Shown in pieces: positions 8,491-17,802 of a DNA stretch of 64,000 nucleotides. The notes beneath the pieces were generated by a model that was not told the DNA's origin, made no database searches, and saw only the letters and a program-made list of their open reading frames with translations. Source of the stretch: CAXMNX01 sp964194845 (GTDB lineage: Bacteria; Pseudomonadota; Alphaproteobacteria; Rhodobacterales; Rhodobacteraceae); contig CAXMNX010000014.1 in assembly GCA_964194845.1 (NCBI GenBank), positions 1-64,000 on the forward strand, read 5' to 3'. The position numbers and the translations under genes are program-made. Position 1 is the first letter of the stretch, and each line of letters begins with the position of its first letter.

Positions 8491-8499
8491 TTATCCACA
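8491..8499 (+). promoter_or_regulatory. Single consensus DnaA box
   Basis: TTATCCACA matches the DnaA-box consensus exactly and lies four bases past the hemA stop. Only one copy is obvious here, so this is not evidence of an origin. It could be a regulatory DnaA site or chance. Confidence 0.4.
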
Positions 8500-8606
8500 A
8501 GTGACCGCTCGGCAGGGCTGTGTTAACGTTTAAGTGATTAATCCTGTAACTGATTCTGCCGGTTGCAGGCTGGGGACAGCGGTGAGTTTTACATGGGGCA
8601 GGACAC

Positions 8607-9881
8607 ATGAGCAAGCGTCCCGAGACGTCTAAACAACCCGAAGCCTCGAACCTGAAAGGGTTCGACGATTTTGAGTTGTTGCTCGGCGACATTATGCGCG
8701 GCGAACGGGCGACCTTGGGAAAGTCGCTTCTGGACGTCCAGCGCGAGCTTAAGATCAAAGCCAATTACATCGCAGCGATCGAAAATTCCGACCCGGCTGC
8801 ATTCGACACGCCCGGCTTTATCGCCGGTTACGTGCGGTCTTATGGCCGTTATCTGGGGCTCGATCCCGAATGGGCCTTTAAGACATTTTGCGACGAGGGC
8901 AATTTCACCGTTGCCCATGGCATGTCCGCGGATGCTTCGGTACGTCGTACGGCGCGAAATTCGGCCAGGGCCAACGCACACGGAGGTAAAGTACCGGCGC
9001 ATTTACGCGATCCGTTTACGGAACCAAGTGTCAGCTATTTGCCCAAGGCCGAAGCGGTATTCGCCGGGTTCGAGCCTCGGGCCATCGGATCAATCATCGT
9101 TCTTCTCGTGCTAATCACCGGGATTGGCTACGGCGGCTGGGCCGTGTTGCAAGAAGTGCAAAAGGTTCGCTTTACGCCGATTGAGCAAACGCCTGAGGTT
9201 CTGGCCGAGCTTGACCCGCTTGCCGGCGCGTCGGCACCACTGGACGGCGCTGACGATGCTGGCGCGACCCCGCCGATATCGATCGACGCGTTTGACCGCT
9301 TGTACCGTCCCGAAGCACTGGATGTGCCGGTGATGGTCGCACGCGACGGCCCCATTGCCGCAATTGATCCCGACACAATCGGTGCGCTGGCGCCATCCGG
9401 TGATGCGCGCTTCCTTGCGGGCACCGAGCCACCACGACCCGACAACCTGCCGTTCGCGGTTCCCGGCGGCGAACGCGAAAACCGCGCGCTTGCAACACTG
9501 GACGCCGAAACGCTGCTGCCTCCGGTGCAAGTCGTTGGGGTCGCATCGCCAACCGTCGCACTTTTTGCTGTGCGTCCTTCCTGGGTCCGCGTAACGGGTG
9601 CCGACGGCACCGTGATCTTCGAGAAAATACTGAATGCGGGCGAACAATTTGACGTGCCATTGACCGAGGCTCCGGCAATGCTTCGCGCCGGCAACGCGGG
9701 ATCGCTTTACTTTGCGGTCAACGGTGCGACTTACGGACCGGCAGGCACAGGCCCGGACGTGATCAAAAACGTTGTCCTCGCGCCCGAAGCCTTGCAGCAA
9801 AATTACGCGGTCGCGGATCTGGAACGGGATTCCGATCTTGCGCGTTTTGTGGCTGTCGCGGAAGCAAATGCGTCGGATTGA
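8607..9881 (+). CDS. RodZ-like membrane protein with cytoplasmic helix-turn-helix domain
   Basis: The 424-residue protein has an HTH_25-type helix-turn-helix at about 22-95 (LGKSLLDVQRELKIKANYI...), a basic linker, one transmembrane helix at about 160-181 (SIIVLLVLITGIGYGGWAV), a proline/alanine-rich periplasmic region, and a DUF4115-like beta domain at about 305-400 (VTGADGTVIFEK, LNAGEQFDVP). This is the RodZ plan, a protein that links MreB filaments to the cell wall machinery. AGGA precedes the ATG. The order rodZ-ispG recurs in many proteobacteria, and ispG follows here by 74 bases. Confidence 0.82.
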   Translation: MSKRPETSKQPEASNLKGFDDFELLLGDIMRGERATLGKSLLDVQRELKIKANYIAAIENSDPAAFDTPGFIAGYVRSYGRYLGLDPEWAFKTFCDEGNFTVAHGMSADASVRRTARNSARANAHGGKVPAHLRDPFTEPSVSYLPKAEAVFAGFEPRAIGSIIVLLVLITGIGYGGWAVLQEVQKVRFTPIEQTPEVLAELDPLAGASAPLDGADDAGATPPISIDAFDRLYRPEALDVPVMVARDGPIAAIDPDTIGALAPSGDARFLAGTEPPRPDNLPFAVPGGERENRALATLDAETLLPPVQVVGVASPTVALFAVRPSWVRVTGADGTVIFEKILNAGEQFDVPLTEAPAMLRAGNAGSLYFAVNGATYGPAGTGPDVIKNVVLAPEALQQNYAVADLERDSDLARFVAVAEANASD

Positions 9882-9955
9882 TTGGCCCCAGTGATTGCCA
9901 CCGAGAAAGCCTGCACCTATTTAATCAACGATGCGACCTGAATAGGGCGGGAGCC

Positions 9956-11083
9956 ATGTCTCTCAATCACGTTCGACCCTGGCGAAATATCTACCGGCGG
10001 AAGTCCCGGCAAATTCACGTCGGCTCGGTTCCGGTCGGTGGCGACGCGCCCATCACCGTACAGACGATGACAAACACCGACACAAGTGACGTGCGCGCGA
10101 CAGTTGGTCAGGTTTTGCAAGCGGTCGAGGCGGGCGCGGACATCGTGCGGATCTCAACGCCCGACGCCGCGTCGACCAAGGCGCTGGCCGAGATTGTCCG
10201 CGAAAGCCCGGTGCCGATCGTTGCCGATATCCACTTCCACTACAAACGCGCCATCGAAGCGGCCGAGGCTGGTGCTGCCTGCCTTCGCATCAACCCGGGC
10301 AACATCGGCGACGCGACGCGGGTTAAAGAGGTCATCAAGGCCGCCCGCGATCACGGCTGTTCGATGCGCATTGGTGTAAATGCAGGCTCGCTTGAAAAGG
10401 ACCTGCTCGAAAAATACCGCGAGCCTTGCCCCGAAGCGATGGTCGAAAGCGGGCTCGACCATATCAAGCTTTTGGAAGACAACGACTTTCACGAGTTCAA
10501 GATCAGCTGCAAAGCCTCTGACGTGTTCCTTGCCGCCGCCGCCTATCAGGCACTCGCCGAGGCGACCGATGCGCCCATCCATCTGGGAATTACCGAGGCG
10601 GGCGGATTTGTCAGCGGCACGATCAAATCCGCAATAGGGCTCGGCAACCTGCTTTGGATGGGTATCGGCGACACGATACGCGTTTCGCTGTCGGCTGATC
10701 CGGTGGAAGAGGTGAAGGTTGGCTTTGAAATACTCAAGTCGCTTGGTCTGCGCCATCGGGGTATCAACATCATCTCGTGTCCGTCCTGCGCCCGGCAGGG
10801 TTTTGATGTGATCAGAACGGTCGAAAAACTGGAAAAGCGGTTGGAGCATATCAAAACGCCGATGAGCCTGTCGATCATCGGTTGCGTCGTTAACGGACCC
10901 GGCGAAGCCCTGATGACCGACATCGGTTTCACCGGCGGTGGTGCGGGCCACGGCATGGTCTATCTGGCGGGCAAGCAAAGCCACAAGCTTTCAAACGACG
11001 AAATGATCGAACACATCGTCGCGCATGTGGAAAGAAGGGCCGAAGAGATCGAGGCTGCGGCAGCGCCCGAAGCAGCAGAGTAA
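9956..11083 (+). CDS. ispG: 4-hydroxy-3-methylbut-2-en-1-yl diphosphate synthase
   Basis: IspG (GcpE) reduces methylerythritol cyclodiphosphate in the non-mevalonate isoprenoid pathway using a 4Fe-4S cluster. The 375-residue protein shows the N-terminal TIM-barrel segment VQTMTNTDTSD, and the three cluster cysteines Cys275 and Cys278 in SCPSCAR and Cys310 in GCVVNGPGE. The short form without an inserted domain is the usual bacterial type. ATG 9956 is preferred because GGGCGGGAG lies before it and the protein then aligns from MSLNHVRPWRN; the frame is open further upstream. Confidence 0.95.
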   Translation: MSLNHVRPWRNIYRRKSRQIHVGSVPVGGDAPITVQTMTNTDTSDVRATVGQVLQAVEAGADIVRISTPDAASTKALAEIVRESPVPIVADIHFHYKRAIEAAEAGAACLRINPGNIGDATRVKEVIKAARDHGCSMRIGVNAGSLEKDLLEKYREPCPEAMVESGLDHIKLLEDNDFHEFKISCKASDVFLAAAAYQALAEATDAPIHLGITEAGGFVSGTIKSAIGLGNLLWMGIGDTIRVSLSADPVEEVKVGFEILKSLGLRHRGINIISCPSCARQGFDVIRTVEKLEKRLEHIKTPMSLSIIGCVVNGPGEALMTDIGFTGGGAGHGMVYLAGKQSHKLSNDEMIEHIVAHVERRAEEIEAAAAPEAAE

Positions 11084-11105
11084 CGCTACTCGTTCGGGTC
11101 AGAAT

Positions 11106-11864
11106 TCAGCTCTGATCCAGGCGGACCGCCTCGACAATCGCCCGCATCTGATCCAGCTCAACAAAGCCGCGCACGAAATTGTCACCCATCACAAAGCTTG
11201 GTGTGCCTTGAATTTCCAACCGACTTCCAAGCGCCCGATTTGAAGCGATAATCTCTGTTATCTCGTCCGAGTCCATTTCGGCCAGGATGGCGTCGTGATC
11301 AAAACCATTCTGACCCGAGATCCGAACCAATGCCGGATGGTTCAGCTCGCCCCTCAGGATCATCAATGTATCGTGGGCAACCTTGTAAGCATCGTCGCCC
11401 TCGATACGCTTCGTCGCGATCGCATACCGCGAGCCCAAAACGGAAGCCTCTCCCAGTATCGGGAATTCCTTCACGATAAAGCGGATATTTCCGTCGCTTG
11501 CGATCAGCTCCTGCACCGCCGGAAAAGCGCGTTTACAAAAGCTGCATCGATAGTCCAGAAATTCAACGATTGTGACGTCGCCATCGGGGTTGCCGTCAAC
11601 ATAGCTATAGCCGTCGTTGAAAATATCCTCGCGGTTGTCTTCCAGCATCGCGACTTCCGCGTGCTGGGCGTCCTGATTGCGGCGCTCCTCAAGGACGGCG
11701 ATGGCCTCCATCAGAACTTCGGGGCTTTCAAGAAGATACGCGCGTATTTCCGACCGAAACGCTTCGCGCTCGGCATCTGTCATCGCGTCAATATCCAGGG
11801 CCGCCGCAGGCACCGCCGCAAACAAACCCATGATTCCGATCAAAATAGACAAACGACGCATCAT
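11106..11864 (-). CDS. DsbA-family thiol:disulfide oxidoreductase, exported
   Basis: The 252-residue protein has a signal peptide (1-22, ending AAA), a helical N-terminal extension, and a thioredoxin fold with active-site CSFC at Cys107-Cys110. The cis-proline is in GTPSFV (Pro222). The N-terminal extension and CSFC dipeptide place it with the Com1/DsbA-like thioredoxin_4 proteins rather than classic DsbA (CPHC). It acts in the periplasm on protein disulfides. Two adjacent ATG codons (11864, 11861) could start it. The gene is convergent with ispG (22-base gap) and divergent from the aminotransferase gene. Confidence 0.88.
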   Translation of the reverse strand: MMRRLSILIGIMGLFAAVPAAALDIDAMTDAEREAFRSEIRAYLLESPEVLMEAIAVLEERRNQDAQHAEVAMLEDNREDIFNDGYSYVDGNPDGDVTIVEFLDYRCSFCKRAFPAVQELIASDGNIRFIVKEFPILGEASVLGSRYAIATKRIEGDDAYKVAHDTLMILRGELNHPALVRISGQNGFDHDAILAEMDSDEITEIIASNRALGSRLEIQGTPSFVMGDNFVRGFVELDQMRAIVEAVRLDQS

Positions 11865-12003
11865 CACGCTCCAAATTACTTCAGCGGCCATCATCGCGCG
11901 CAATACGGCGAAAGCAAGAACATCACCAAGAATTGTAGTGCGCCGGGGCATTGAAGTCACGCGCCGCGAGCGGCAGTGAAAGTGAACGTTCAGGAGGTTC
12001 AGG

Positions 12004-13146
12004 ATGCGCTTGTCGAAGAGATCCAAGGTTGATCCTTTCATCGTTATGGATGTGATGGAAGCCGCCGCGCGGGCAGAGGCCACCGGTCGCCGCATTATCC
12101 ATATGGAAGTTGGTCAACCGGGCACGCCAGCACCGCTGGGCGCACGCGAAGCACTGTCAAAGGCAATGGGGGCGGGGGCCTTGGGCTACACCGTCGCCCT
12201 TGGCATTCCCGAATTGCGTGCAAGGATCGCAAAACACTATGGCGACACTTATAGCGTCGATCTGTCGCCGTCGCGAGTCGTCGTAACTTCCGGTTCTTCA
12301 GCCGGATTTATTCTTGCATTCACGGCACTTTTCGACGCCGGTGATCGCGTCGCACTTGGCGCACCAGGATACCCGTCCTACCGGCAGATACTATCCGCAC
12401 TCAGCCTTCAACCCGTCGACATCGAGACGCAAGCGGAAGACAGATTTCAGCCCATTGCTTGGGCATTGCCGGATGACATTCGGGGTCTGATCGTGGCCTC
12501 ACCGGCAAATCCGTCCGGCACGATGCTCGACAGATCGGCACTTGGTTCATTGATGGCAGCGGCTAAAGACAGGGCGGCGGCCTTCGTCTCGGACGAGATT
12601 TACCACGGCATCGAATATGACCGAAATGCAGTCACCGCGCTTGAGATCAGCGAGGACGCCTATGTGATCAATTCATTTTCCAAGTATTTCTCTATGACCG
12701 GCTGGCGGGTTGGCTGGATGGTTGTGCCGGAAGCCCACGTTCGCACGATCGAACGGCTTGCGCAGAATATGTTCATCTGCGCGCCGCACGCCAGCCAGAT
12801 CGCCGCACTTGCCGCGATGGATTGTCGGGATGAACTTGAAGCCAACGTCGCGGTTTACACAAAAAACCGCGCGCTCATGCTTAAGGGATTGCCCGCCGCC
12901 GAGATCCAAAACGTCGCGCCGCCTGATGGCGCATTCTATGTTTACGCGGACGTTTCCGAATTCACCGATGACGCCCACGCAATGTCGCGCGATATTCTTG
13001 ATAAAGCCGGCGTTGCGGTGACGCCGGGGCTCGACTTTGACAAGGCCAGGGGGCACCGAACGCTCAGGTTCTCCTATGCGCGGTCCACCGAAGACATCAA
13101 AGAGGGTCTGCTCAGGCTGAAAGAATACATGCGGTCGCGAAGCTGA
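12004..13146 (+). CDS. Class I/II pyridoxal-phosphate aminotransferase
   Basis: The 380-residue fold-type I enzyme carries SGSSAGFILAF (phosphate binding), ANPSGT, the cofactor aspartate in SDEIYHGIEY, the PLP lysine in NSFSKYFSMTGWRVGW (Lys227) and the substrate-carboxylate arginine in LRFSYARS. This is the aspartate-aminotransferase Igamma pattern. The substrate cannot be told from sequence. AGGAGG stands five bases before the ATG. The 139-base gap to the divergent DsbA-like gene should hold both promoters. Confidence 0.88.
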   Translation: MRLSKRSKVDPFIVMDVMEAAARAEATGRRIIHMEVGQPGTPAPLGAREALSKAMGAGALGYTVALGIPELRARIAKHYGDTYSVDLSPSRVVVTSGSSAGFILAFTALFDAGDRVALGAPGYPSYRQILSALSLQPVDIETQAEDRFQPIAWALPDDIRGLIVASPANPSGTMLDRSALGSLMAAAKDRAAAFVSDEIYHGIEYDRNAVTALEISEDAYVINSFSKYFSMTGWRVGWMVVPEAHVRTIERLAQNMFICAPHASQIAALAAMDCRDELEANVAVYTKNRALMLKGLPAAEIQNVAPPDGAFYVYADVSEFTDDAHAMSRDILDKAGVAVTPGLDFDKARGHRTLRFSYARSTEDIKEGLLRLKEYMRSRS

Positions 13147-13216
13147 ACTTCGGAGAATCCGTTGGCCCCCGTGTCGGGGCTGCTGTAGGCTGTGGTCAAA
13201 AGAAAAGATCGAGGCA

Positions 13217-14419
13217 ATGTCGAGACCCCTTATATTGGTGTGCGTCGCAGTGGCGGCGCTGTTTACTGTCGCCGCGCAGGTGATGGCCGAAAGTCATGAG
13301 CGCGTGATCGCACGACTTTCGGGCGAAGGTGCTGTATTTTCTGACGAAGGAGCGCATGTCGAATTAACCATCGGATTGACCCAGCCGTTGCCATGGCGGG
13401 TCTATACGTTGGACCGCCCAGCGCGGCTTGTCGTTGAATTTTCAGAACTTCTTTGGGACATAAAGCCCAAAGCCAACTCAAGCAGTATCGCAAAGCTTGA
13501 TGTCGGGCACCACCGCCCGGGGTGGTCCAGCCTTGTCGCCGTATTGCGGGAACCGTTGATTGTTGACACGGCGGAAATGTCCGCGAACGGCGACATCACG
13601 CAGTTAAAAATCAGATTGCTGGCGGCTTCTGCCGGCGTGTTCCGCAAGACTGTGCTGGTTGAACCCCGGGGCGGCGAGCCTTTCCTGCCCTCAAAACTCA
13701 GAAATGACGGCCGCCTGCGGGTTGCAATTGACCCAGGCCACGGCGGCATAGACCCCGGCGCGGAAGTGAGCGAACTGGTCGAGGCGGCGGTGATGCTTCG
13801 GTTTGCGCGCCAGCTTAAGGAAACCCTGCTCAGAAGCGGTCGGTTCGATGTCGTTCTGACCCGCGATGACGATGAATTCGTCCCGCTTGAAGAACGCATG
13901 ACGCTGGCCCGGGCTGCCGGGGCGGACGTTTTTCTGTCACTTCACGCCGACGCGCTCGAGCCCGACGCAGGCTCGGCGTCGGGCATGGCAGTCTATACGC
14001 TTTCGGAAGATGTCACCGACGTGGCCGCACTTCGACTGGCAGAACGCCATGCGCCAGACGATATCCTTGCAGGCGTCGATCTTGGGCCCGCCGAGGACGA
14101 CATCACAATCGCACTTCTGGACCTCGCGCGCCGGGAAACCACACCGCGATCCCAGGCGCTGGCCGTTGCTTTGGTCGAAGGTTTTGCGATGAAATCACTG
14201 GCCATCAACTCAAAACCCCACCGCCACGGCGCGTTCGCGGTCTTAAAAGCCGCCGAAATGCCCTCGGCCCTAATTGAACTGGGGTTTCTGTCCAGCGCCA
14301 AGGACCGGAAACGCCTCGCATCAGAAAATTGGTCCGCCGATGCGGCCGACGCAATCCGGCTGGCCCTTGAACTTTGGGCTGACGTTGATTTTCTCATAGA
14401 ACAGGAATTGCGTCGTTGA
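13217..14419 (+). CDS. amiC: N-acetylmuramoyl-L-alanine amidase (AMIN + Amidase_3)
   Basis: AmiC-type zinc amidases cut the bond between N-acetylmuramic acid and the stem peptide during cell separation. The 400-residue protein has a signal peptide (1-24), an AMIN domain at about 35-125 for envelope targeting, then Amidase_3 from about 172: AIDPGHGGID with a zinc histidine, SLHADAL with another, and IELGFLSS with the catalytic glutamate. A regulatory helix insertion seems present at about 275-310. It lies 120 bases upstream of the PBP1A gene, a pairing common in Rhodobacteraceae. Confidence 0.92.
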   Translation: MSRPLILVCVAVAALFTVAAQVMAESHERVIARLSGEGAVFSDEGAHVELTIGLTQPLPWRVYTLDRPARLVVEFSELLWDIKPKANSSSIAKLDVGHHRPGWSSLVAVLREPLIVDTAEMSANGDITQLKIRLLAASAGVFRKTVLVEPRGGEPFLPSKLRNDGRLRVAIDPGHGGIDPGAEVSELVEAAVMLRFARQLKETLLRSGRFDVVLTRDDDEFVPLEERMTLARAAGADVFLSLHADALEPDAGSASGMAVYTLSEDVTDVAALRLAERHAPDDILAGVDLGPAEDDITIALLDLARRETTPRSQALAVALVEGFAMKSLAINSKPHRHGAFAVLKAAEMPSALIELGFLSSAKDRKRLASENWSADAADAIRLALELWADVDFLIEQELRR

Positions 14420-14539
14420 ACAATGATGGCTCAGCCGCGGTTTTGCCGTCTGGCTGGTTCCAGCCGACATGGCGCAACAGCGATTTTGACCCTGCCTGGG
14501 CCAGCCGATATATGAAGATCAACGAGTGAGAGCAAATCT

Positions 14540-17068
14540 GTGACCCGGTTCATTTTTTCCTTCTTCGGCTCAATATTCAGCAATCTCACGCTGGGCCTGG
14601 TCATGGCCGCAGTGACCATCGGCGCGGTCTTCTGGGTTTTCGGCCAGGATTTGCCGGATCACGAGCGTCTGGCCAATTACCTGCCGCCGACGATCAGCCG
14701 GATCTATTCCACCGAAGGCCGGATCATCGACGAATTCGCCGAAGAACGCCGCATTTACGCGCCCGCCGAGGAAATCCCCGATCTGGTCAAGCACGCCTTC
14801 ATCTCGGCAGAGGACAAGAATTTCTACCTTCATCAGGGCTTCGACCTCAGGGGCATCGCGGCGGCAATCTACGAAGCGATTGAAAGCCGCGGCGCGTCGA
14901 TCAGGGGTGCCTCCACAATCCCGCAGCAGGTGGCGAAGATCAGCTTCCTTGGCGGTGAACGCACCGTTGATCGAAAGCTGAAAGAGATTATTCTCGCCAA
15001 CCGGATGGTCAATTCGCTCGATCGCGAAAAAATTCTCGAAATCTATCTCAACGAGATCGACCTTGGTTTCCGTTCGTTTGGCGTCGCCGCTGCCGCGCAG
15101 AGCTATTTCAACAAAACTCTGGCAGAGCTTCAGCCGCAGGACGCCGCATACCTCGCTGCCTTGCCGAAAGCGCCCTACGATTATCATCCCGTATTGCAGC
15201 AGGAACGCGCGATCGAGCGGCGTAATTTCGTTCTGCGCGAGATGCGTCAGAACGGCTACCTAAGCGAGGCCGAATACGAGACCGCACGGGTCGCGCCGCT
15301 GTTGACCGTTCAGGCAGGCGATTTTGACGCGTTCCGAAAGCAGCTTCCGCCGCGCGATTACTTTACGGATGAGATTCGGCGGCAACTTAGCCGCGATTTT
15401 GGCGACACCGGTTTCAAAAGTGCCGGTCTGACCGTCCGCGCAACCGTCGACCCGGATATGCAGGCAATTGCAGCGAAGGCGCTCCGCGATGCCTTGGAAA
15501 AATACGACCGCGCCACCGGCGAATGGCGTGGAACCGGCGTCAGCCTCGATCCCGAAAGTCTGACCGGCGAGATTGAAGGCCAGGCCGCCTGGCGCGCGGC
15601 GCTGTCCGGGGCCAGCGTCTCGCGCGATGTGCCGGACTGGTTTCCCGCTGTGGTGATCGAGGTTGGCGGCAGTTCGGCCCGCATCGGCGTCGAAGGCTTT
15701 GCGGACGGAACCGACGGGCATTGGATAACACCGGATGATCTTGGCTGGATCCGGGGTGCGCGCCGCGCTGCCGATATTCTGGGTGTCGGCGATGTCATCC
15801 ATGCTCGCCATGATGGCGGGTCGGAACAGGATCCGGTCTTCTCGCTCAGGCAAATACCCGAAGTGCAGGGTGCTTTTATGGCGATGGACGTGAACAATGG
15901 CCGCGTCATCGCGATGCAGGGCGGGTTTTCTTATCAGCACTCGGTTTTCAATCGCGCAACGCAAGCCACGCGGCAGCCGGGGTCGTCGTTCAAACCCTTT
16001 GTCTATGCAGCCGCGCTCGACAGCGGCTTCACGCCCGCGACGATCATCATTGATGCGCCAATTGAGGTGGATGTCGGTGGTGGCCGGGTCTGGCGACCGC
16101 GGAATGCGTCAAACCAGTTCTATGGGCCAACGCCACTCAGAACGGGAATTGAGCGGTCAAGAAACCTGATGACCGTTCGGCTGGCCGAAGAGGTCGGTAT
16201 GCGCGTTGTCGCGGCCTACGCCGAACGCTTTGGGGTTTACGACCGGATGCAGCCCTACCTCGCCAACGCCCTTGGCAGCCAGGAAACCACGTTGTTTCGC
16301 ATGGTCGCGGCCTATTCGATGTTCGCCAACGGTGGCGAGCGTGTTCAGCCGACGCTGGTTGACCGGGTCCAGGATCGCTGGGGAACAACGGTCTATCGCC
16401 ATGACGAGCGTATTTGCGACAATTGCGACCAGCCAGAGCTTGCCGCCGGAAAACTGCCTGCCATCACGTCTGACCGGCGCCGTGTGATGAACGGCATTAC
16501 CGCCTATCAGCTTACGTCGATGTTGCGAGGCGTCGTCGAGCGCGGCACAGCGTCGGGTGCTGTTCGCTTGCCAGTACCAACCGCGGGCAAGACCGGCACC
16601 ACCAACGACGCCAAGGATGTCTGGTTCGTCGGCTTCACATCGAACATCGCGGCTGGCTGCTATATTGGATACGATCTGCCAGAACCGCTTGGACGCGGTG
16701 CCTCGGGCGGCCGGATGTGTGGCCCGGTCTTTCAGCAGTTCATGACCGAAGCGGTCGAAAAATACGGCGGCGGCAGGTTCAAGATCCCACCCGGCGGGCG
16801 GTTCATCAAGATTGACCGGTTTAACGGCGCGCGGCTTCCCGATGATGCGTTCGGCGAACATGTGGTGGCCGAATATTTTCGCGAAGGCGAACAGCCGATT
16901 TTCGGTATCACCTTCGATGGCGGCTTCGCGATGGGCGCGAACCTGCCGTTGTTCACTGACGCCGAACTTGGTCGCAACACGCAACGCATCGACCCGCAAA
17001 CCGGGCAGACTATCATCTTGCCCGATCAGGCGACTGCGGGTGAAATTTCTTCTGGTGGTCTGTATTAG
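14540..17068 (+). CDS. mrcA: Penicillin-binding protein 1A (bifunctional transglycosylase/transpeptidase)
   Basis: PBP1A polymerises glycan strands and cross-links peptides in the periplasm. The 842-residue protein has an N-terminal membrane anchor (about 8-35) and a GT51 domain at about 55-230 with the catalytic glutamate in SAEDKNFYLHQGFD and RGASTIPQQVAK. An OB-like insert follows at about 320-430. The transpeptidase has SSFK (Ser482), SRN and KTGTTND motifs. The start is GTG at 14540 after GAGAG. The last 60 residues form a polar tail. The next gene starts four bases after the stop. Confidence 0.95.
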   Translation: MTRFIFSFFGSIFSNLTLGLVMAAVTIGAVFWVFGQDLPDHERLANYLPPTISRIYSTEGRIIDEFAEERRIYAPAEEIPDLVKHAFISAEDKNFYLHQGFDLRGIAAAIYEAIESRGASIRGASTIPQQVAKISFLGGERTVDRKLKEIILANRMVNSLDREKILEIYLNEIDLGFRSFGVAAAAQSYFNKTLAELQPQDAAYLAALPKAPYDYHPVLQQERAIERRNFVLREMRQNGYLSEAEYETARVAPLLTVQAGDFDAFRKQLPPRDYFTDEIRRQLSRDFGDTGFKSAGLTVRATVDPDMQAIAAKALRDALEKYDRATGEWRGTGVSLDPESLTGEIEGQAAWRAALSGASVSRDVPDWFPAVVIEVGGSSARIGVEGFADGTDGHWITPDDLGWIRGARRAADILGVGDVIHARHDGGSEQDPVFSLRQIPEVQGAFMAMDVNNGRVIAMQGGFSYQHSVFNRATQATRQPGSSFKPFVYAAALDSGFTPATIIIDAPIEVDVGGGRVWRPRNASNQFYGPTPLRTGIERSRNLMTVRLAEEVGMRVVAAYAERFGVYDRMQPYLANALGSQETTLFRMVAAYSMFANGGERVQPTLVDRVQDRWGTTVYRHDERICDNCDQPELAAGKLPAITSDRRRVMNGITAYQLTSMLRGVVERGTASGAVRLPVPTAGKTGTTNDAKDVWFVGFTSNIAAGCYIGYDLPEPLGRGASGGRMCGPVFQQFMTEAVEKYGGGRFKIPPGGRFIKIDRFNGARLPDDAFGEHVVAEYFREGEQPIFGITFDGGFAMGANLPLFTDAELGRNTQRIDPQTGQTIILPDQATAGEISSGGLY

Positions 17069-17072
17069 CCAG

Positions 17073-17687
17073 ATGGAAAACGAGGCCAGCCGCCGCCAGC
17101 AGAAAAGCGCGATGGCGCATACGCGGCTTGAGCTGGCCCATACGCAAAACTGCGCACTGCTGCCTGACCGTCTGCACTTGCTGGACCGATTGCCAAAGGG
17201 CGCCAAAGTTGCCGAAATTGGCGTCGGTTTTGGTGATTTTTCGCAAGAAATACTTGCACGATGCGTGCCCGAAAAACTCTTTCTCATCGACGCCTGGGAC
17301 TCGCCCCGATACCGCGACGGTATTGAAACGATTAAGCAGGCGCTCGCTGAAAATATCGAAAACGGCAAGGTTGAAGTCCGTCGCGGCCCCTCTATCGAGA
17401 TATTATGCGCGATGCCTTCCGGCTCGTTTGACTGGGCCTATATCGACACCAATCACACCTATGAAACGACGCTGGAAGAGCTTCAGTTGTGCGACGGTAT
17501 CGTCGGCGATGCGGGGCGAGTATCCGGTCATGACTTTTGCACCGGCAACATCGTGCGCCCCGTGATTTATGGCGTTGTCGAGGCCGTAACCAAGTTCTGC
17601 AAGGATTGTGACTGGCAGTTCGAATTTCTGACCGCCGAAAGCAACGGTCACTTCTCATTTTGTCTGAAACGACTGCGCCGGGCTTAG
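17073..17687 (+). CDS. Class I SAM-dependent methyltransferase (Methyltransf_24-like)
   Basis: The 204-residue protein shows the cofactor loop VAEIGVGFGDFS near residue 49, an acidic second-strand end (FLIDAWDSP) and a DWAYIDTNHTYE motif. The latter is typical of the CmcI/Methyltransf_24 group, often found with polysaccharide or secondary-metabolite genes. The substrate is unknown. It starts four bases after the PBP1A stop, so it may be co-transcribed with it; a GGTGG sits upstream of the ATG. Its presence between mrcA and prfB differs from the order I remember for the family. Confidence 0.82.
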   Translation: MENEASRRQQKSAMAHTRLELAHTQNCALLPDRLHLLDRLPKGAKVAEIGVGFGDFSQEILARCVPEKLFLIDAWDSPRYRDGIETIKQALAENIENGKVEVRRGPSIEILCAMPSGSFDWAYIDTNHTYETTLEELQLCDGIVGDAGRVSGHDFCTGNIVRPVIYGVVEAVTKFCKDCDWQFEFLTAESNGHFSFCLKRLRRA

Positions 17688-17802
17688 CGCGCGATGCCGC
17701 CGCCGGTCATTTGCGGCGAAATCTTGAAAAAATTTAGGCAAAAATAAGTCAACGTCCTAAAATAGTCCCCGGTTACCGAGTTCAAGAATTTGGTGTGGGG
17801 TT

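Noticed and set aside
8491..8606. Possible replication origin because of a DnaA box.
   Set aside because: Only one box, no AT-rich unwinding element or usual origin neighbours.
14452..14465. GGCTGG-TT-CCAGCC palindrome before mrcA.
   Set aside because: The two-base centre cannot form a stable hairpin and no function is indicated.
16157..17368. A 403-codon minus-strand frame opposite the PBP1A gene.
   Set aside because: It lies antisense to a gene with full catalytic motifs and its translation has no recognisable domain. Long antisense frames are common at this GC content.
17700..17730. Possible terminator after the methyltransferase at 17687.
   Set aside because: The CGCCGC/GCGGCG stem is short and not followed by a T run.
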